Counted from the stretch's first letter, positions 22,094 through 29,994 are shown. The stretch: 36,341 nt of DNA from Pseudobutyrivibrio sp. (GCF_015057185.1 NZ_SVEV01000033.1:1-36341), one strand, 5' to 3'. A program made the numbers and translations. The notes: generated by a model from the letters alone, not told the origin.

Positions 22094-22321
22094 ATGGCAT
22101 ACAGATTAACTATTACATTTGACAGTGGAGACGAGGAAGAGCAATTTTTTCATGAAAAAAGTAATGCTGAATCTGCTAAGGAAGAATGGCTTTCAACTTA
22201 TACTCAAGGTGGAGAATATTGTGAGGAAGCCGGCGAAAGTTATCCAGGGGGATCAGTTGAAGATGCTGAAATAGATGAAATTGATGATTCGGAAATTGAA
22301 GATTTTGAATATGATGATTAG
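22094..22321 (+). CDS. Small, very acidic hypothetical protein (75 aa)
   Basis: 75 residues; GGGAGG site before ATG 22094. The first 20 residues look like a beta strand pair (YRLTITFDSGDEEEQFF), followed by a helix and a C-terminal tail almost entirely Asp/Glu (DEIDDSEIEDFEYDD). Such acidic proteins can mimic DNA or occupy a basic protein surface; this is speculation. Its layout resembles the neighbouring 61-residue product. Confidence 0.6.
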   Translation: MAYRLTITFDSGDEEEQFFHEKSNAESAKEEWLSTYTQGGEYCEEAGESYPGGSVEDAEIDEIDDSEIEDFEYDD

Positions 22322-22357
22322 GTTTTATAACGAAATATTAAAAATAGGAGGATTGTC

Positions 22358-22582
22358 ATGAAGCTGATACATAAAACAAATACCTGGAAAGGACATGGTA
22401 AACAAAACTATTATCATAATGAATATTTTGAAGAAGGTACTAAAATCATTATGTATAAAATTAACGAATTTAAATCATTTGATGGAAAAGAAAACAAGTG
22501 GAATACAGTAAAGAATGCCGTAAAATTTTGGGATAAAAGTGATATAAATTTACCAGAATGGTTAAAAAAGAAATTAAAATAG
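22358..22582 (+). CDS. Small basic hypothetical protein (74 aa)
   Basis: 74 residues; AGGAGG precedes ATG 22358. Basic and aromatic: TNTWKGHGKQNYYHNEYF, then KINEFKSFDGKENKWNTVKNAVKFWDKS and a Lys-rich end. In contrast to its acidic neighbours it has a net positive charge. No family recognised. Confidence 0.55.
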   Translation: MKLIHKTNTWKGHGKQNYYHNEYFEEGTKIIMYKINEFKSFDGKENKWNTVKNAVKFWDKSDINLPEWLKKKLK

Positions 22583-22612
22583 CACAGTGTGTTTTTTAGA
22601 TGAGGGCCGTTT

Positions 22613-22774
22613 ATGAGCAGAAATATGTATGATGTAAATATTGAGGAGATATCTATACGAAAACTCGATGAAAATTATTTTAAGAACAAGCCTGATAATA
22701 ATTCTGGGATAAGTTTAGCGGATTTATTGCTTAGCTTTAATAATCCCAATATTAGGATAGAGGAGGTAAAGTGA
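22613..22774 (+). CDS. Small hypothetical protein (53 aa)
   Basis: 53 residues from ATG 22613. The ribosome site is weak (GAGGG at about 22602). The sequence MSRNMYDVNIEEISIRKLDE ends with ISLADLLLSFNNPNIRIEEVK, suggesting two short helices. Its end carries the AGGAGG that serves the next gene, which argues that it is translated and coupled. No family recognised. Confidence 0.45.
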   Translation: MSRNMYDVNIEEISIRKLDENYFKNKPDNNSGISLADLLLSFNNPNIRIEEVK

Positions 22775-22778
22775 TCTA

Positions 22779-23012
22779 ATGAAAAAGTGTATTAATTGTG
22801 GGAATAAATTTGATTTAGAAATAGAAGAGGGAGAGTTCATCGATTTGTTTAGTGTACATTTCCCAGGTTGGATTGATGGTATCGGGTATTATGGTTTTCA
22901 AGATAATGGTCCCTTATGTGCAAGTTGTGCGATTGATAGAGTCCGTGAAGAATCTGATGAAGACGATGAAGATTTTGATGACGAAGATGAAGAATATGAC
23001 GAATACGATTAA
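22779..23012 (+). CDS. Zinc-ribbon-like small protein with acidic tail (77 aa)
   Basis: 77 residues. CINCG near the N-terminus and CASC near residue 47 form two CxxC knuckles that could hold one zinc ion. Between them is a segment ending HFPGWIDGIGYYGFQDN. The last 22 residues are nearly all Asp, Glu and Tyr. The ribosome site AGGAGG (22761-22766) lies inside the end of the preceding gene. No family recognised. It ends the run of small genes that begins at 20820. Confidence 0.6.
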   Translation: MKKCINCGNKFDLEIEEGEFIDLFSVHFPGWIDGIGYYGFQDNGPLCASCAIDRVREESDEDDEDFDDEDEEYDEYD

Positions 23013-23215
23013 GAATAATTGCATGGCGTTTTTAATAGCTTAAAAGAGGCTCTACGATATATTATTTTTAGATGGTTGGTGTAGACTCTTGCAAAAAATT
23101 AGAGGATTCATGCTTGCTTCATTTGAAAATCACCTTAATCTAAGGTTATAGTACTAGCAAATGCTAATTCTTTACTCACACCAAGTTGGAAGAAAAGTCT
23201 AAGGAGAAAAAATAT

Positions 23216-24007
23216 ATGAAAAAGTTAGTAAAGACATTACTAGTGTTATGCGTTACATGTTGTCTAAGTTTTTGCGCTTGCGGAGCTGAGAAAACTGAAG
23301 AACAAGAATCATCAGTTAAAAAACAGAATAAAGAAACAGATACAGAAATAAAAGAACCATTAATAGGCACCATTACTAGTTGGAGCGAAGCAGAAAAATA
23401 TATTGATATTGACCTAGATAATACTGCTGGAACATACATATCGTATTTGTCAGATACGAATTGCGAATTTTACATTATTTGTGAAATGACAAATAAATCG
23501 ACTGACAAAGTATTATCGGAAGTAACTGTCAATATAAATATGGAAAATGAGACAACTGGCGACATACTAGAAAGTTCTGAAATAGTAGTAGAGACACTAG
23601 CTCCAGGAGAAACTGGAATAGGAGCTGCTAGATTTAATTGTACACGAGATGCTATTAAACAATCCGATGTCACTACAAATCATTTTGTTAGTATGAAATA
23701 TTATTCTACTGACATATTCGAAGGCTTCAAACAATCTGATTTAACAATATCGGATGTATCAACATCTGGTTATAATGCATATGTTAAAATCACAAATAAC
23801 TCTTCGTCAGAGCTACAATATGGTGGAACAGTGAAAGTAGCAGGTAAAAAAGATGGGAAATATGCTGCTTATTGCTTCGCGCCACTATTATCAAGTGCTG
23901 ATTTCGCACCTGGCAAGGAATATACATTTGAGATGCCAATATCAAAACTATTCCCAACAGATTGCGATGAATATGTAGTATTCGTTGATTATTGTGAACT
24001 GCATTAG
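23216..24007 (+). CDS. Putative secreted lipoprotein
   Basis: 263 residues from ATG 23216 (AAGGAGA at about 23200). The N-terminus MKKLVKTLLVLCVTCCLSFCAC is a lipoprotein-type signal with the modified Cys most likely in CAC-GAE. A Glu/Lys/Gln-rich linker follows, then two beta-rich regions: CEFYIICEMTNKSTDKVLSEV and YNAYVKITNNSSSELQYGG, each like an immunoglobulin-type or FxLYD-like domain that is found in clostridial surface lipoproteins. The two repeats suggest internal duplication. Binding partner unknown. A hairpin terminator follows 15 nt after the stop. Confidence 0.75.
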   Translation: MKKLVKTLLVLCVTCCLSFCACGAEKTEEQESSVKKQNKETDTEIKEPLIGTITSWSEAEKYIDIDLDNTAGTYISYLSDTNCEFYIICEMTNKSTDKVLSEVTVNINMENETTGDILESSEIVVETLAPGETGIGAARFNCTRDAIKQSDVTTNHFVSMKYYSTDIFEGFKQSDLTISDVSTSGYNAYVKITNNSSSELQYGGTVKVAGKKDGKYAAYCFAPLLSSADFAPGKEYTFEMPISKLFPTDCDEYVVFVDYCELH

Positions 24008-24022
24008 CATCATTACTTCAAT

Positions 24023-24044
24023 GACCTCTTCGGAGGTCTTTTTT
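24023..24044 (+). terminator. Terminator after the lipoprotein gene
   Basis: GACCTC-TTCG-GAGGTC (24023-24038) is a compact UUCG tetraloop hairpin followed by six Ts. Confidence 0.92.
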
Positions 24045-24086
24045 ATGTCTACTTATATGATTCTAAAGACAGTAAGTGTTTTGTGT

Positions 24087-24153
24087 ACCATTCCCAGCAA
24101 GGTCTTCCAGACCCAGTTCTGCCCAGCTCCACAGACTAGGCGCTTACGCTTAA
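24087..24153 (+). ncRNA. Conserved structured element, copy B
   Basis: Counterpart of 17403-17466. Stem 1 is GGTCT/AGACC with a short loop; stem 2 is TCTG/CAGA around a CTCC-containing loop. It stands between the lipoprotein terminator and a second terminator (24234-24254), so it could be a short independent transcript. An open frame spanning it is weak and not shared by copy A, which has a stop codon. Confidence 0.5.
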
Positions 24154-24233
24154 GAGGAAGGATTGTATTCGTCTACGCCGATGGGGGATTTATAGGAAAA
24201 CTAAAAGCTAAATCTAAATAGGGCTCCAAATTC

Positions 24234-24254
24234 CCGGCTTCGGCTGGTCTTTTT
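24234..24254 (+). terminator. Hairpin terminator upstream of the 24420 operon
   Basis: CCGGC-TTCG-GCTGG (one G-T pair) followed by TCTTTTT. It separates element B from the promoter dyad at 24305. Confidence 0.7.
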
Positions 24255-24304
24255 GTGTTTTAGGCTTGAAAAATATTCCTGTAAGATTTGATATTTATAA
24301 CCAC

Positions 24305-24337
24305 AGTTAGCAATATCTAACCTAATGTGATATTATT
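24305..24337 (+). promoter_or_regulatory. Shared promoter/operator dyad, copy 3
   Basis: AGTTAG-CAATAT-CTAACC (24305-24322), 3 nt, then TGTGATATTATT (24326-24337). Same arrangement as at 3139 and 15707. It is 83 bp before an intact three-gene operon, which makes this the best copy for judging what the motif controls. Confidence 0.7.
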
Positions 24338-24419
24338 AGTTAAGAGATAGAAAAATTAGAAGCAGGTAAGAAATTTCGAATGCATTTGGTAGCAAGGAAA
24401 TAAAGCATGGGAGGGTAGT

Positions 24420-24920
24420 ATGAGTGTGACAATTGTTATGAGCGTATGTATGATGCTTGGGCTCTTTTTACTTTTGTTAGGTGGAGTCGGGTATATTCAG
24501 GATAAGAAATTTTTTTCTTCTGCGCCGAGAGAGGTTCTTAATGTAGTTCCAGAGACAAAGGCTATGAGATTTGCGGGACAACATATTCTAGGGTGGATAA
24601 TTATTTCACTAGCAGTAGTGCTTATGATTGCTGCTGTTATTATTGAGGGGTATTACGGTGTAATAAATGAATCTAGCTTTTTACAACAGTTTCTTAGATT
24701 TATGCTAATGTTTTTGGGGTTAAAAGCTTTTGATATTGGCTTCTTTGATTGGTTCTTGCTATGCAATGCAGGTCTCAATTTTTTTCCACACTTTTATCCA
24801 GAAACAAAGCCTGTATTAAATAGGCAGTTATTTGGTTATAACTGGAAGACGCATTTACTTCACGTAATATGCATTATTCCATTTTCTGCACTTTTAGCTT
24901 GGATATGTTTATTGTTTTAA
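24420..24920 (+). CDS. Conserved membrane protein of unknown function
   Basis: 166 residues; GGGAGGG precedes ATG 24420. Four likely transmembrane helices (about 5-26, 56-78, 88-112, 143-165). Between helices 1 and 2 lies a soluble loop with FSSAPREVLNVVPETKAMRF; later the distinctive FDIGFFDWFLLCNAG and FFPHFYPETKPV, rich in aromatic residues and His, probably forms the functional site. No named family recognised. The operon continues with a methyltransferase (21 nt) and a hydrolase (14 nt), and the shared promoter dyad stands upstream, so the three products may modify or move one small molecule. Confidence 0.7.
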   Translation: MSVTIVMSVCMMLGLFLLLLGGVGYIQDKKFFSSAPREVLNVVPETKAMRFAGQHILGWIIISLAVVLMIAAVIIEGYYGVINESSFLQQFLRFMLMFLGLKAFDIGFFDWFLLCNAGLNFFPHFYPETKPVLNRQLFGYNWKTHLLHVICIIPFSALLAWICLLF

Positions 24921-24941
24921 TTAGGGTCAGGAGGATTAGTA

Positions 24942-25562
24942 ATGGGATTATTCAGGAATTTTGTAAATCAAACCAGAAAGCCTGAAGGTTTTCTGGGAAA
25001 AATGATGGTTAATGGAATGAACGATGGTCATGCAAAGATGGCTGACTGGGGGATGTCACATCTTTCTATAATGGCTCCCGATGAGATATTGGAGATAGGC
25101 TGCGGGGGAGGAAGAAATGCCTTTGAATTGATGCAGAAATATCCAGCTGCTAAGCTTACAGCTATTGATTATTCCAATGTGTCGCTCGAAAAAGCAAAAG
25201 TATACAATGCAGATATGATTAGTAATGGAAGATGCGAGGTAGAGAAAGGAGATGTGTCTCAGCTTAAATATAATGAACAATATGATTTGGCAACTGCATT
25301 TGAAACTATCTATTTTTGGCCAGGATTAGAAAAATGCTTTGCTGAGGTTAATAAGGCATTAAAGCCTGGCGGAACATTTATGATTTGCAATGAATCAGAT
25401 GGTCGAGATAAAGCTAGTCTACACTTTGAAAGCATAATAGATGGAATGAAATGCCATACTGTTGAAGAAATAGAAGATGCACTTATTAAAGCTGGTTTTT
25501 CACGGGTGAGGGCTGACCATCATGAAAGTAAGCCATGGATTACAGTAATTGCAGAAAAGTAG
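24942..25562 (+). CDS. Class I SAM-dependent methyltransferase
   Basis: 206 residues. Motif I is ILEIGCGGGRNAFELM (about 47-62), motif II LTAIDYSNVSLEKAK, then GDVSQL, and the later KPGGTFMICNE for motif III. The overall pattern is that of Methyltransf_11/25-type small-molecule enzymes. The substrate is unknown. GGAGG before ATG 24942. The gene is in the middle of the dyad-controlled operon. Confidence 0.88.
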   Translation: MGLFRNFVNQTRKPEGFLGKMMVNGMNDGHAKMADWGMSHLSIMAPDEILEIGCGGGRNAFELMQKYPAAKLTAIDYSNVSLEKAKVYNADMISNGRCEVEKGDVSQLKYNEQYDLATAFETIYFWPGLEKCFAEVNKALKPGGTFMICNESDGRDKASLHFESIIDGMKCHTVEEIEDALIKAGFSRVRADHHESKPWITVIAEK

Positions 25563-25576
25563 ATTGAATAAGAGCT

Positions 25577-26320
25577 ATGACAATACATGAATTTGGTAAA
25601 GAAAATGACAAGATAATGGTGTTGCTTCATCCTGCAGTTGTGATGTGGGATTTCTTTGAGTACGTTATTCCAGCGCTTGAAAAAGATTATCATCTAATAG
25701 TTCCTGCAATTCCAGGTTATGATCCAGATGTAAAAAGTGATTTTACAAGTGTAGAAGATATAGCAGAAGAGCTAGAAATATGGCTCACTACGAAGGGGAT
25801 AACGCAGGTTGATTGTATTTATGGTTGCTCTATGGGAGGAGCTTTTATTACAAAACTATTATCAAATGGAGTGATTCATTTTAATCGAGCTGTGATTGAT
25901 GGAGGAATTACGCCGTATCAGTTGCCATGGATAGTTACTAGATTAATCCTAATTAGAGATTTTTTGATGATATCTATAGGTAAACTTGGTGGAGTGAAGC
26001 TTTTAGAAAAGGCATTTGCTACAGAGAATCTTTCTGAGGAAGATATACAGTATGAAGCGAAGGTTTTAGAAATGATAAGCTACAAGACTATCTGGAGAAC
26101 CTTTGATTCTACAGATAATTATTCGATGCCCCAAATTGTAACTACAGATTGTGCCAATATAGAGTACTGGTATGGTGATGGTGAAGAGAAGCAAAGAAAG
26201 TGGGATATAGATTATATCAAAAAGGTATTTCCAAATACCGTATTTAAGAAGTTTGATAATGCTGGTCATGCAAGTTTGGCTCCATTTCAGCCAGAAAGAT
26301 TTGTTGAAGCTATTATTTAA
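25577..26320 (+). CDS. Alpha/beta hydrolase
   Basis: 247 residues. The oxyanion region is LLHPAVVMWDFFEYVIPAL, the nucleophile elbow is GCSMGGAF (Ser at about residue 90), and the C-terminal GHASLAPFQPERF carries the His. No signal peptide, so cytosolic esterase, thioesterase or lactonase activity is plausible. The start has only a weak AAGAG ribosome site, so coupling to the upstream methyltransferase is likely. The tail of a paralogue survives at 15944-16003. Confidence 0.85.
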   Translation: MTIHEFGKENDKIMVLLHPAVVMWDFFEYVIPALEKDYHLIVPAIPGYDPDVKSDFTSVEDIAEELEIWLTTKGITQVDCIYGCSMGGAFITKLLSNGVIHFNRAVIDGGITPYQLPWIVTRLILIRDFLMISIGKLGGVKLLEKAFATENLSEEDIQYEAKVLEMISYKTIWRTFDSTDNYSMPQIVTTDCANIEYWYGDGEEKQRKWDIDYIKKVFPNTVFKKFDNAGHASLAPFQPERFVEAII

Positions 26321-26366
26321 TATCCAATCCCAAATAAATTATATTGTCCAATAATATACCCTTCTG

Positions 26367-26375
26367 TGTTATACT
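26367..26375 (+). promoter_or_regulatory. Extended -10 promoter of the WYL regulator gene
   Basis: TGTTATACT (TG, one base, TATACT) is 40 bp before the WYL gene. A TTGTCC at 26344-26349 is 20 bp away, longer than ideal, which fits an extended -10 promoter. Confidence 0.45.
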
Positions 26376-26414
26376 AAGCTTAGTTTAGTTCGTATATACG
26401 GAGGGGTTATTTTT

Positions 26415-27404
26415 ATGCCAAAAGGGTCTAATCAAAAATTAAAGTTAAGTTATCTTTGCAGAATCATGCAGGAAAAAACCGATGATGAGCATAGCCTTAC
26501 ACTGCAACAGATAATGCATGAGCTTGAAGAAGAGGGCATTACTGCTGAAAGAAAGAGTCTCTATGATGACTTTGCTGTTATGAACGACAAGCTTGGAATT
26601 GAAGTCATCAAAGAGCAGATAGGTAGAGAAACTTATTATCATGTGGGAAGCAGAGAGTTTGAGCTTGCGGAAGTAAAGTTATTAATAGAAGCTATTCAGT
26701 CATCAAAGTTTATAACTAAGAATAAGTCTACTCAGCTTATCAAGAAGATGAAGACTTTTGTTAGTGAGTACCAGGCAAAGCAACTGCAGCGCCAAGTATA
26801 TGTAAACGATCGTATTAAAAATATGAATGAGTCTATCTACTACACTGTAGATGGAATTCACACAGCTATAGAGCAGAACAAACAAATCAAGTTCCAGTAT
26901 TGCGTATGGAATACTAATAAGGAACTCGTGCCAAAGAAAGATGGAGCGTTTTACAAAGTAAGTCCTTGGTTCCTTGCAATGGAAGATGAAAATTACTACT
27001 TAGTTGCTTATGATAGCGAAGCTGGGAAGATTAAGCATTACCGAGTTGATAAGATGCTTAAGATTGGGATTACAGAGGATCTTCGCGAGGGTAAAGAGCT
27101 ATTTAAGAATTTTGATATGGGCGAGTATGTGGTAGAAAACTTCTCTATGTTCCATGGAGAAAAGAGAAGAGTGCATATTGAATTTCCAGATGACAAAGTA
27201 AGTATATTTATTGATAGATTCGGAAAAGACGTGACTATAAGACCTGCAGAAAATGGAAGAAGTTTTGTTGCGGTTGATGTGGCTGTTTCTCAGCAGTTCT
27301 TCGGATGGGTGTTTGGACTTGGTGTTGATGCTAAGATTACAAGTCCAGAGGATGTAGTTGCTGATTACAAGAAAACGCTTAGAGATATATTAGAAGAGTA
27401 CTAA
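26415..27404 (+). CDS. WYL-domain transcriptional regulator (YafY-like)
   Basis: 329 residues. The N-terminal winged HTH (SYLCRIMQEKTDDEHSLTLQQIMHELEEEGITAERKSLYDDFAVM, about 10-55) is followed by a WYL domain (HTAIEQNKQIKFQYCVWNTNKE, KVSPWFLAMEDENYYLVAYDSEAGKIKHYRVDKM) and a WCX C-terminal extension with a final QFFGWVFGLG region. Such regulators sense ligands or nucleic acids through the WYL domain; the target here is unknown. GGAGGGG precedes ATG 26415, and the gene has its own promoter. It is followed by a 16-codon frame and the second DUF4037 copy. Confidence 0.88.
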   Translation: MPKGSNQKLKLSYLCRIMQEKTDDEHSLTLQQIMHELEEEGITAERKSLYDDFAVMNDKLGIEVIKEQIGRETYYHVGSREFELAEVKLLIEAIQSSKFITKNKSTQLIKKMKTFVSEYQAKQLQRQVYVNDRIKNMNESIYYTVDGIHTAIEQNKQIKFQYCVWNTNKELVPKKDGAFYKVSPWFLAMEDENYYLVAYDSEAGKIKHYRVDKMLKIGITEDLREGKELFKNFDMGEYVVENFSMFHGEKRRVHIEFPDDKVSIFIDRFGKDVTIRPAENGRSFVAVDVAVSQQFFGWVFGLGVDAKITSPEDVVADYKKTLRDILEEY

Positions 27405-27422
27405 TTGTACAAGGGGGTAAAA

Positions 27423-27470
27423 ATGATTACTCAGATGAAATGGACTAGGGAGCCTAAAGAGGAAAGATAA
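27423..27470 (+). CDS. Short open frame coupled to DUF4037 copy 2
   Basis: ATG 27423 with AGGGGG 4-9 nt upstream encodes MITQMKWTREPKEER (15 residues); its TAA shares an A with the next ATG (TAATG). It may be a translated leader or the head of a deleted gene. The upstream flank of DUF4037 copy 1 has no equivalent. Confidence 0.35.
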   Translation: MITQMKWTREPKEER

Positions 27471-28411
27471 TGCGAAATACAGAATTTGAAAAAAGTCGCA
27501 GGTTTTATGAGAATCATGTGGCTCCTATGATACATGAAAAGTTTCCTAAATATGAATCAAGAATAGCAGTAGGCCTAGTGGGAGAAGGATCAGATTGTTT
27601 TGGCTATGATGATTACATGTCTCGTGACCATGATTTTGGTACTGGCGTATGCTTATGGCTTACTGACGAAGACTTTGATGAAATAGGATGTCTTTTATCC
27701 ATAGCATATAATGAGCTTGCCATGCAATATGGTGGAGAAAACCTTACAGAGCGACTTCAAGAGCGAAGAGGAGTCATGACTACAAGGTCATTTTACTCGA
27801 ACATTCTTTATATTGATTGCAATACTAAGGACTGTATGCTTACGGAAAATGATTGGCTTAATATAGAGCATAGCTGTCTTGCTACTGCAACAAACGGAGA
27901 GGTTTTTAGAGATGACTTGGGAGAGTTTACGAGATTTAGGAATCTTCTTTTAAGCTACTATCCAGATAGTATTTGGAGAAGAAGAATAGTAAATGAGCTC
28001 CATCAATTTTCGGCATCCCTTCAAGTAAACTATGCTAGATGTATGACTAGAAATGATATAGTGGCAGCGGAGCTTTGTAGAGTAAAAGGTCTTGAGTCTG
28101 CTATGGAGCTTTACTTTTTGCTTAATAGAAAGTTTGCGCCATATTATAAATGGACTTACAGAGCCTTATCTGAACTAGATAATGACGGTGAGTATGCAAT
28201 GCTTGTTAAAAAGCTTGCCTCTACTGTAAGCGATGATGCGGCTTGGAGATTTAATACGTATAATCCTAGAAGCATCAATATGAAAGATAAAGTAATTGCT
28301 ACTGCTGAAGAAATAGCAAAAGCTTTAGTGGAGCTTCTTAAGAAAAACGAGTTGATAGGTGGTAGTGATTCCTACTTAGAAATATACATCGATGAAATAT
28401 TAAAGATATAA
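27470..28411 (+). CDS. DUF4037 nucleotidyltransferase-like protein, copy 2
   Basis: 313 residues, the paralogue of 11671-12612. The GS…DHDFG nucleotidyltransferase-like motif is intact (GEGSDCFGYDDYMSRDHDFG). Substitutions compared with copy 1 are few (R2, T4, H16, R31 and I130 for L). The second half is almost identical at the DNA level, down to one base, so conversion or recent duplication must have acted. The start is coupled by TAATG to a short upstream frame. The downstream DUF3592-like gene is reduced to a fragment. Confidence 0.85.
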   Translation: MRNTEFEKSRRFYENHVAPMIHEKFPKYESRIAVGLVGEGSDCFGYDDYMSRDHDFGTGVCLWLTDEDFDEIGCLLSIAYNELAMQYGGENLTERLQERRGVMTTRSFYSNILYIDCNTKDCMLTENDWLNIEHSCLATATNGEVFRDDLGEFTRFRNLLLSYYPDSIWRRRIVNELHQFSASLQVNYARCMTRNDIVAAELCRVKGLESAMELYFLLNRKFAPYYKWTYRALSELDNDGEYAMLVKKLASTVSDDAAWRFNTYNPRSINMKDKVIATAEEIAKALVELLKKNELIGGSDSYLEIYIDEILKI

Positions 28412-28413
28412 AG

Positions 28414-28568
28414 GTGAAGCCATAAAAATAGGGCCTATTCCTATTGGACAAAGACGTTTTCCTGTAATAGGAACAAAAAAGGTGTTGGATGAAGTAGATA
28501 TTTGTTATAATCCTGAAAATCCTGCCGAGGCTTATATAGTCGGAAACGATGGAATTTGGACATCTTAA
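28414..28568 (+). pseudogene. Headless DUF3592 fragment
   Basis: Same nucleotides as 12773-12927, encoding GEAIKIGPIPIGQRRF to GIWTS and TAA, but with no start codon or ribosome site. The 5' half was lost in the 158-bp deletion. It has stayed identical to the intact copy, so the loss must be recent. Confidence 0.88.
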
Positions 28569-28662
28569 ATATGGCTACGAAAGCTGGTCCAGTCTTTATT
28601 TTTGCAGTTTTTTCATAATATTTGGATATACTTACCTATGATTAATAAGAGGAGGGAAAGTT

Positions 28663-29187
28663 ATGGAGTTTGAATTCTTATATGCTATACCACGTACAGA
28701 AGTATTAGACACTTTCTTTTTAACAATCAACAAGATTACAGGATCTTATGGGCAGCTTTGGGTAATCATTGCTGTGATTCTTCTGTTATTCAAGAAGACT
28801 AGAAAGATTGGTATAGCAGTTTTGGTTTCTTATGTGCTTGTGTTTGTCCTGGGTCAGTATGGACTAAAAAATATGTTTTCAAGAATGCGTCCATGTCAGA
28901 TAGATGAGACTTTTGAGCTTTTGGTTTCACGTCCATCCAGCTCATCATTCCCATCTACTCATTCAGCCTGGGCATTTGGTGGAGCGGTAGCTATTTTCTT
29001 AGGGAATAAGAAGGGTGGAGTAATTGCCTTGATTTGGGCGGCACTTATAGCCTTCAGCAGAATGTACTTATTCCTTCATTTCCCAACAGACGTATTAGCA
29101 GGAATTGTTTTTGGTGTGTTGATGGGTGTAGTTGCTACTAAACTGGTGGAGATTATTTCAAAGAAGATTAGTGCAGGAAAGGAATAG
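28663..29187 (+). CDS. PAP2-family phosphatase (undecaprenyl-diphosphatase-like)
   Basis: 174 residues with five to six membrane helices. The three PAP2 motifs are present: KNMFSRMRP (C1), FPSTHS (C2, catalytic His) and SRMYLFLHFPTDV (C3, His nucleophile and Asp). Members dephosphorylate lipid pyrophosphates such as undecaprenyl diphosphate on the outer face of the membrane, or diacylglycerol pyrophosphate. A GAGGAGGG ribosome site precedes ATG 28663. There is no clear operon partner. Confidence 0.88.
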   Translation: MEFEFLYAIPRTEVLDTFFLTINKITGSYGQLWVIIAVILLLFKKTRKIGIAVLVSYVLVFVLGQYGLKNMFSRMRPCQIDETFELLVSRPSSSSFPSTHSAWAFGGAVAIFLGNKKGGVIALIWAALIAFSRMYLFLHFPTDVLAGIVFGVLMGVVATKLVEIISKKISAGKE

Positions 29188-29235
29188 TCTATGAGAATTT
29201 AGTAGAAAAGTAAGAGCGGAAAACAGAGGGTAGTT

Positions 29236-29337
29236 AATCAGACAGAAGCAACTATCACATTAGAAAAACAAAATTTATTGATAGAAGAATTTCAGAAATG
29301 GGTGCGGACACAACCAACGCGTAAGGAAAGATTGGAG
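29236..29337 (+). pseudogene. Possible helicase fragment
   Basis: One frame reads VNQTEATITLEKQNLLIEEFQ, then KWVRTQPTRKERLE. I recall similar segments in large SNF2/DEAD helicase-methylase proteins of mobile elements (…LLxEEFxxW…P.R…L). No start or body is present. The match is from memory and short. Confidence 0.3.
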
Positions 29338-29389
29338 ATAGTAATATTTGCTCCCCTACGATTTATCTATAGATGAAATGACAAAATTA

Positions 29390-29398
29390 TGCTATAAT
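29390..29398 (+). promoter_or_regulatory. Extended -10 promoter of the toxin-antitoxin genes
   Basis: TGCTATAAT is a perfect extended -10 (TG-N-TATAAT), 28 bp before the antitoxin start. The -35 region is poor. Confidence 0.65.
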
Positions 29399-29426
29399 TA
29401 TGCATGGATAGAAAGGAGTGATATAT

Positions 29427-29690
29427 ATGCCTTTGATTTTGCCTATAAAAGATCTTAGAAATACAAATGAAATATCAGCAATGGCTCACAAGGAGCGTGA
29501 ACCTATATTTATCACTAAAAATGGATATAGCGACCTTGTTGTTATGAGCAGTGAATTATATGATAGCTTTGCACGTGAGAATCGTATCGATCAGGCTATC
29601 TATGATGCTGAAAAAGAATTTGCAGAGACAGGAGAGTTTGTCGATGCCGATGTAGCCTTTGCTGAACTGGAGAAAAAATATTTTGGATAA
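29427..29690 (+). CDS. Phd/YefM-family antitoxin
   Basis: 87 residues from ATG 29427 (AAGGAG at about 29413-29418); the upstream in-frame GTG would lie on the ribosome site. LPIKDLRNTNEISAMAHKEREPIFITKNGYSDLVVMSSELYDSF is the dimerising DNA-binding Phd fold. The C-terminal half is acidic and flexible, suited to wrapping the toxin. It is coupled to the downstream toxin by 8 nt of overlap, and it should repress the promoter at 29390. Confidence 0.9.
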   Translation: MPLILPIKDLRNTNEISAMAHKEREPIFITKNGYSDLVVMSSELYDSFARENRIDQAIYDAEKEFAETGEFVDADVAFAELEKKYFG

Positions 29691-29985
29691 GTATAAAGTA
29701 CGATTGATGAAAAAAGCATATAGAGATTTAGATAGTATCTATAGCTATATTGCTTATGAGAAATTAGCTCCAGAAAATGCCAAAGGGCAAGTAGATAGAA
29801 TAAAAGCTGCTGTTTTAGGATTAGATACACTTCCTCAATCACACCAGGATAGATTAGTCGGAAGATACGCGGGTAAAGGATATAAGCAGCTTCTCGTTGA
29901 CAACTATATTACTATATTCAGAATTGATGAAACTAACAAGGTGGTATGGGTTGTTACAATTCAATACCAAGGCAGAAATTTTTGA
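29683..29985 (+). CDS. RelE/ParE-family toxin
   Basis: About 100 residues. The normal start of the fold (LDKYKVRLMKKAYRDLDSIYSYIA) implies initiation at TTG 29683 with GGAG 10 nt upstream, overlapping the antitoxin stop by 8 nt; an upstream ATG (29659) lacks a ribosome site. Later landmarks are LVGRYAGKGYKQLLVDNYITIFRIDETNKVVWVVTI, with the Arg and Tyr residues typical of the family. ParE members poison gyrase and RelE members cleave mRNA on ribosomes; sequence alone does not settle which. Confidence 0.88.
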   Translation: MDKYKVRLMKKAYRDLDSIYSYIAYEKLAPENAKGQVDRIKAAVLGLDTLPQSHQDRLVGRYAGKGYKQLLVDNYITIFRIDETNKVVWVVTIQYQGRNF

Positions 29986-29994
29986 AAAATAAAA

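Larger units (their letters stand above)
27470..28574 (+). repeat. Segmental duplication, copy 2
   Basis: 1105 bp, the counterpart of 11671-12933 with 158 bp fewer. The junction ATATAAAG (28406-28413) is one copy of the 8-bp repeat that bounds the missing segment in copy 1. Confidence 0.9.

Noticed and set aside
23985-24221. Open frame of about 78 codons downstream of the lipoprotein gene
   Set aside because: It begins inside the lipoprotein gene, runs through a terminator and the structured element B, and has no ribosome site. Copy A of the element has a stop in the same frame.
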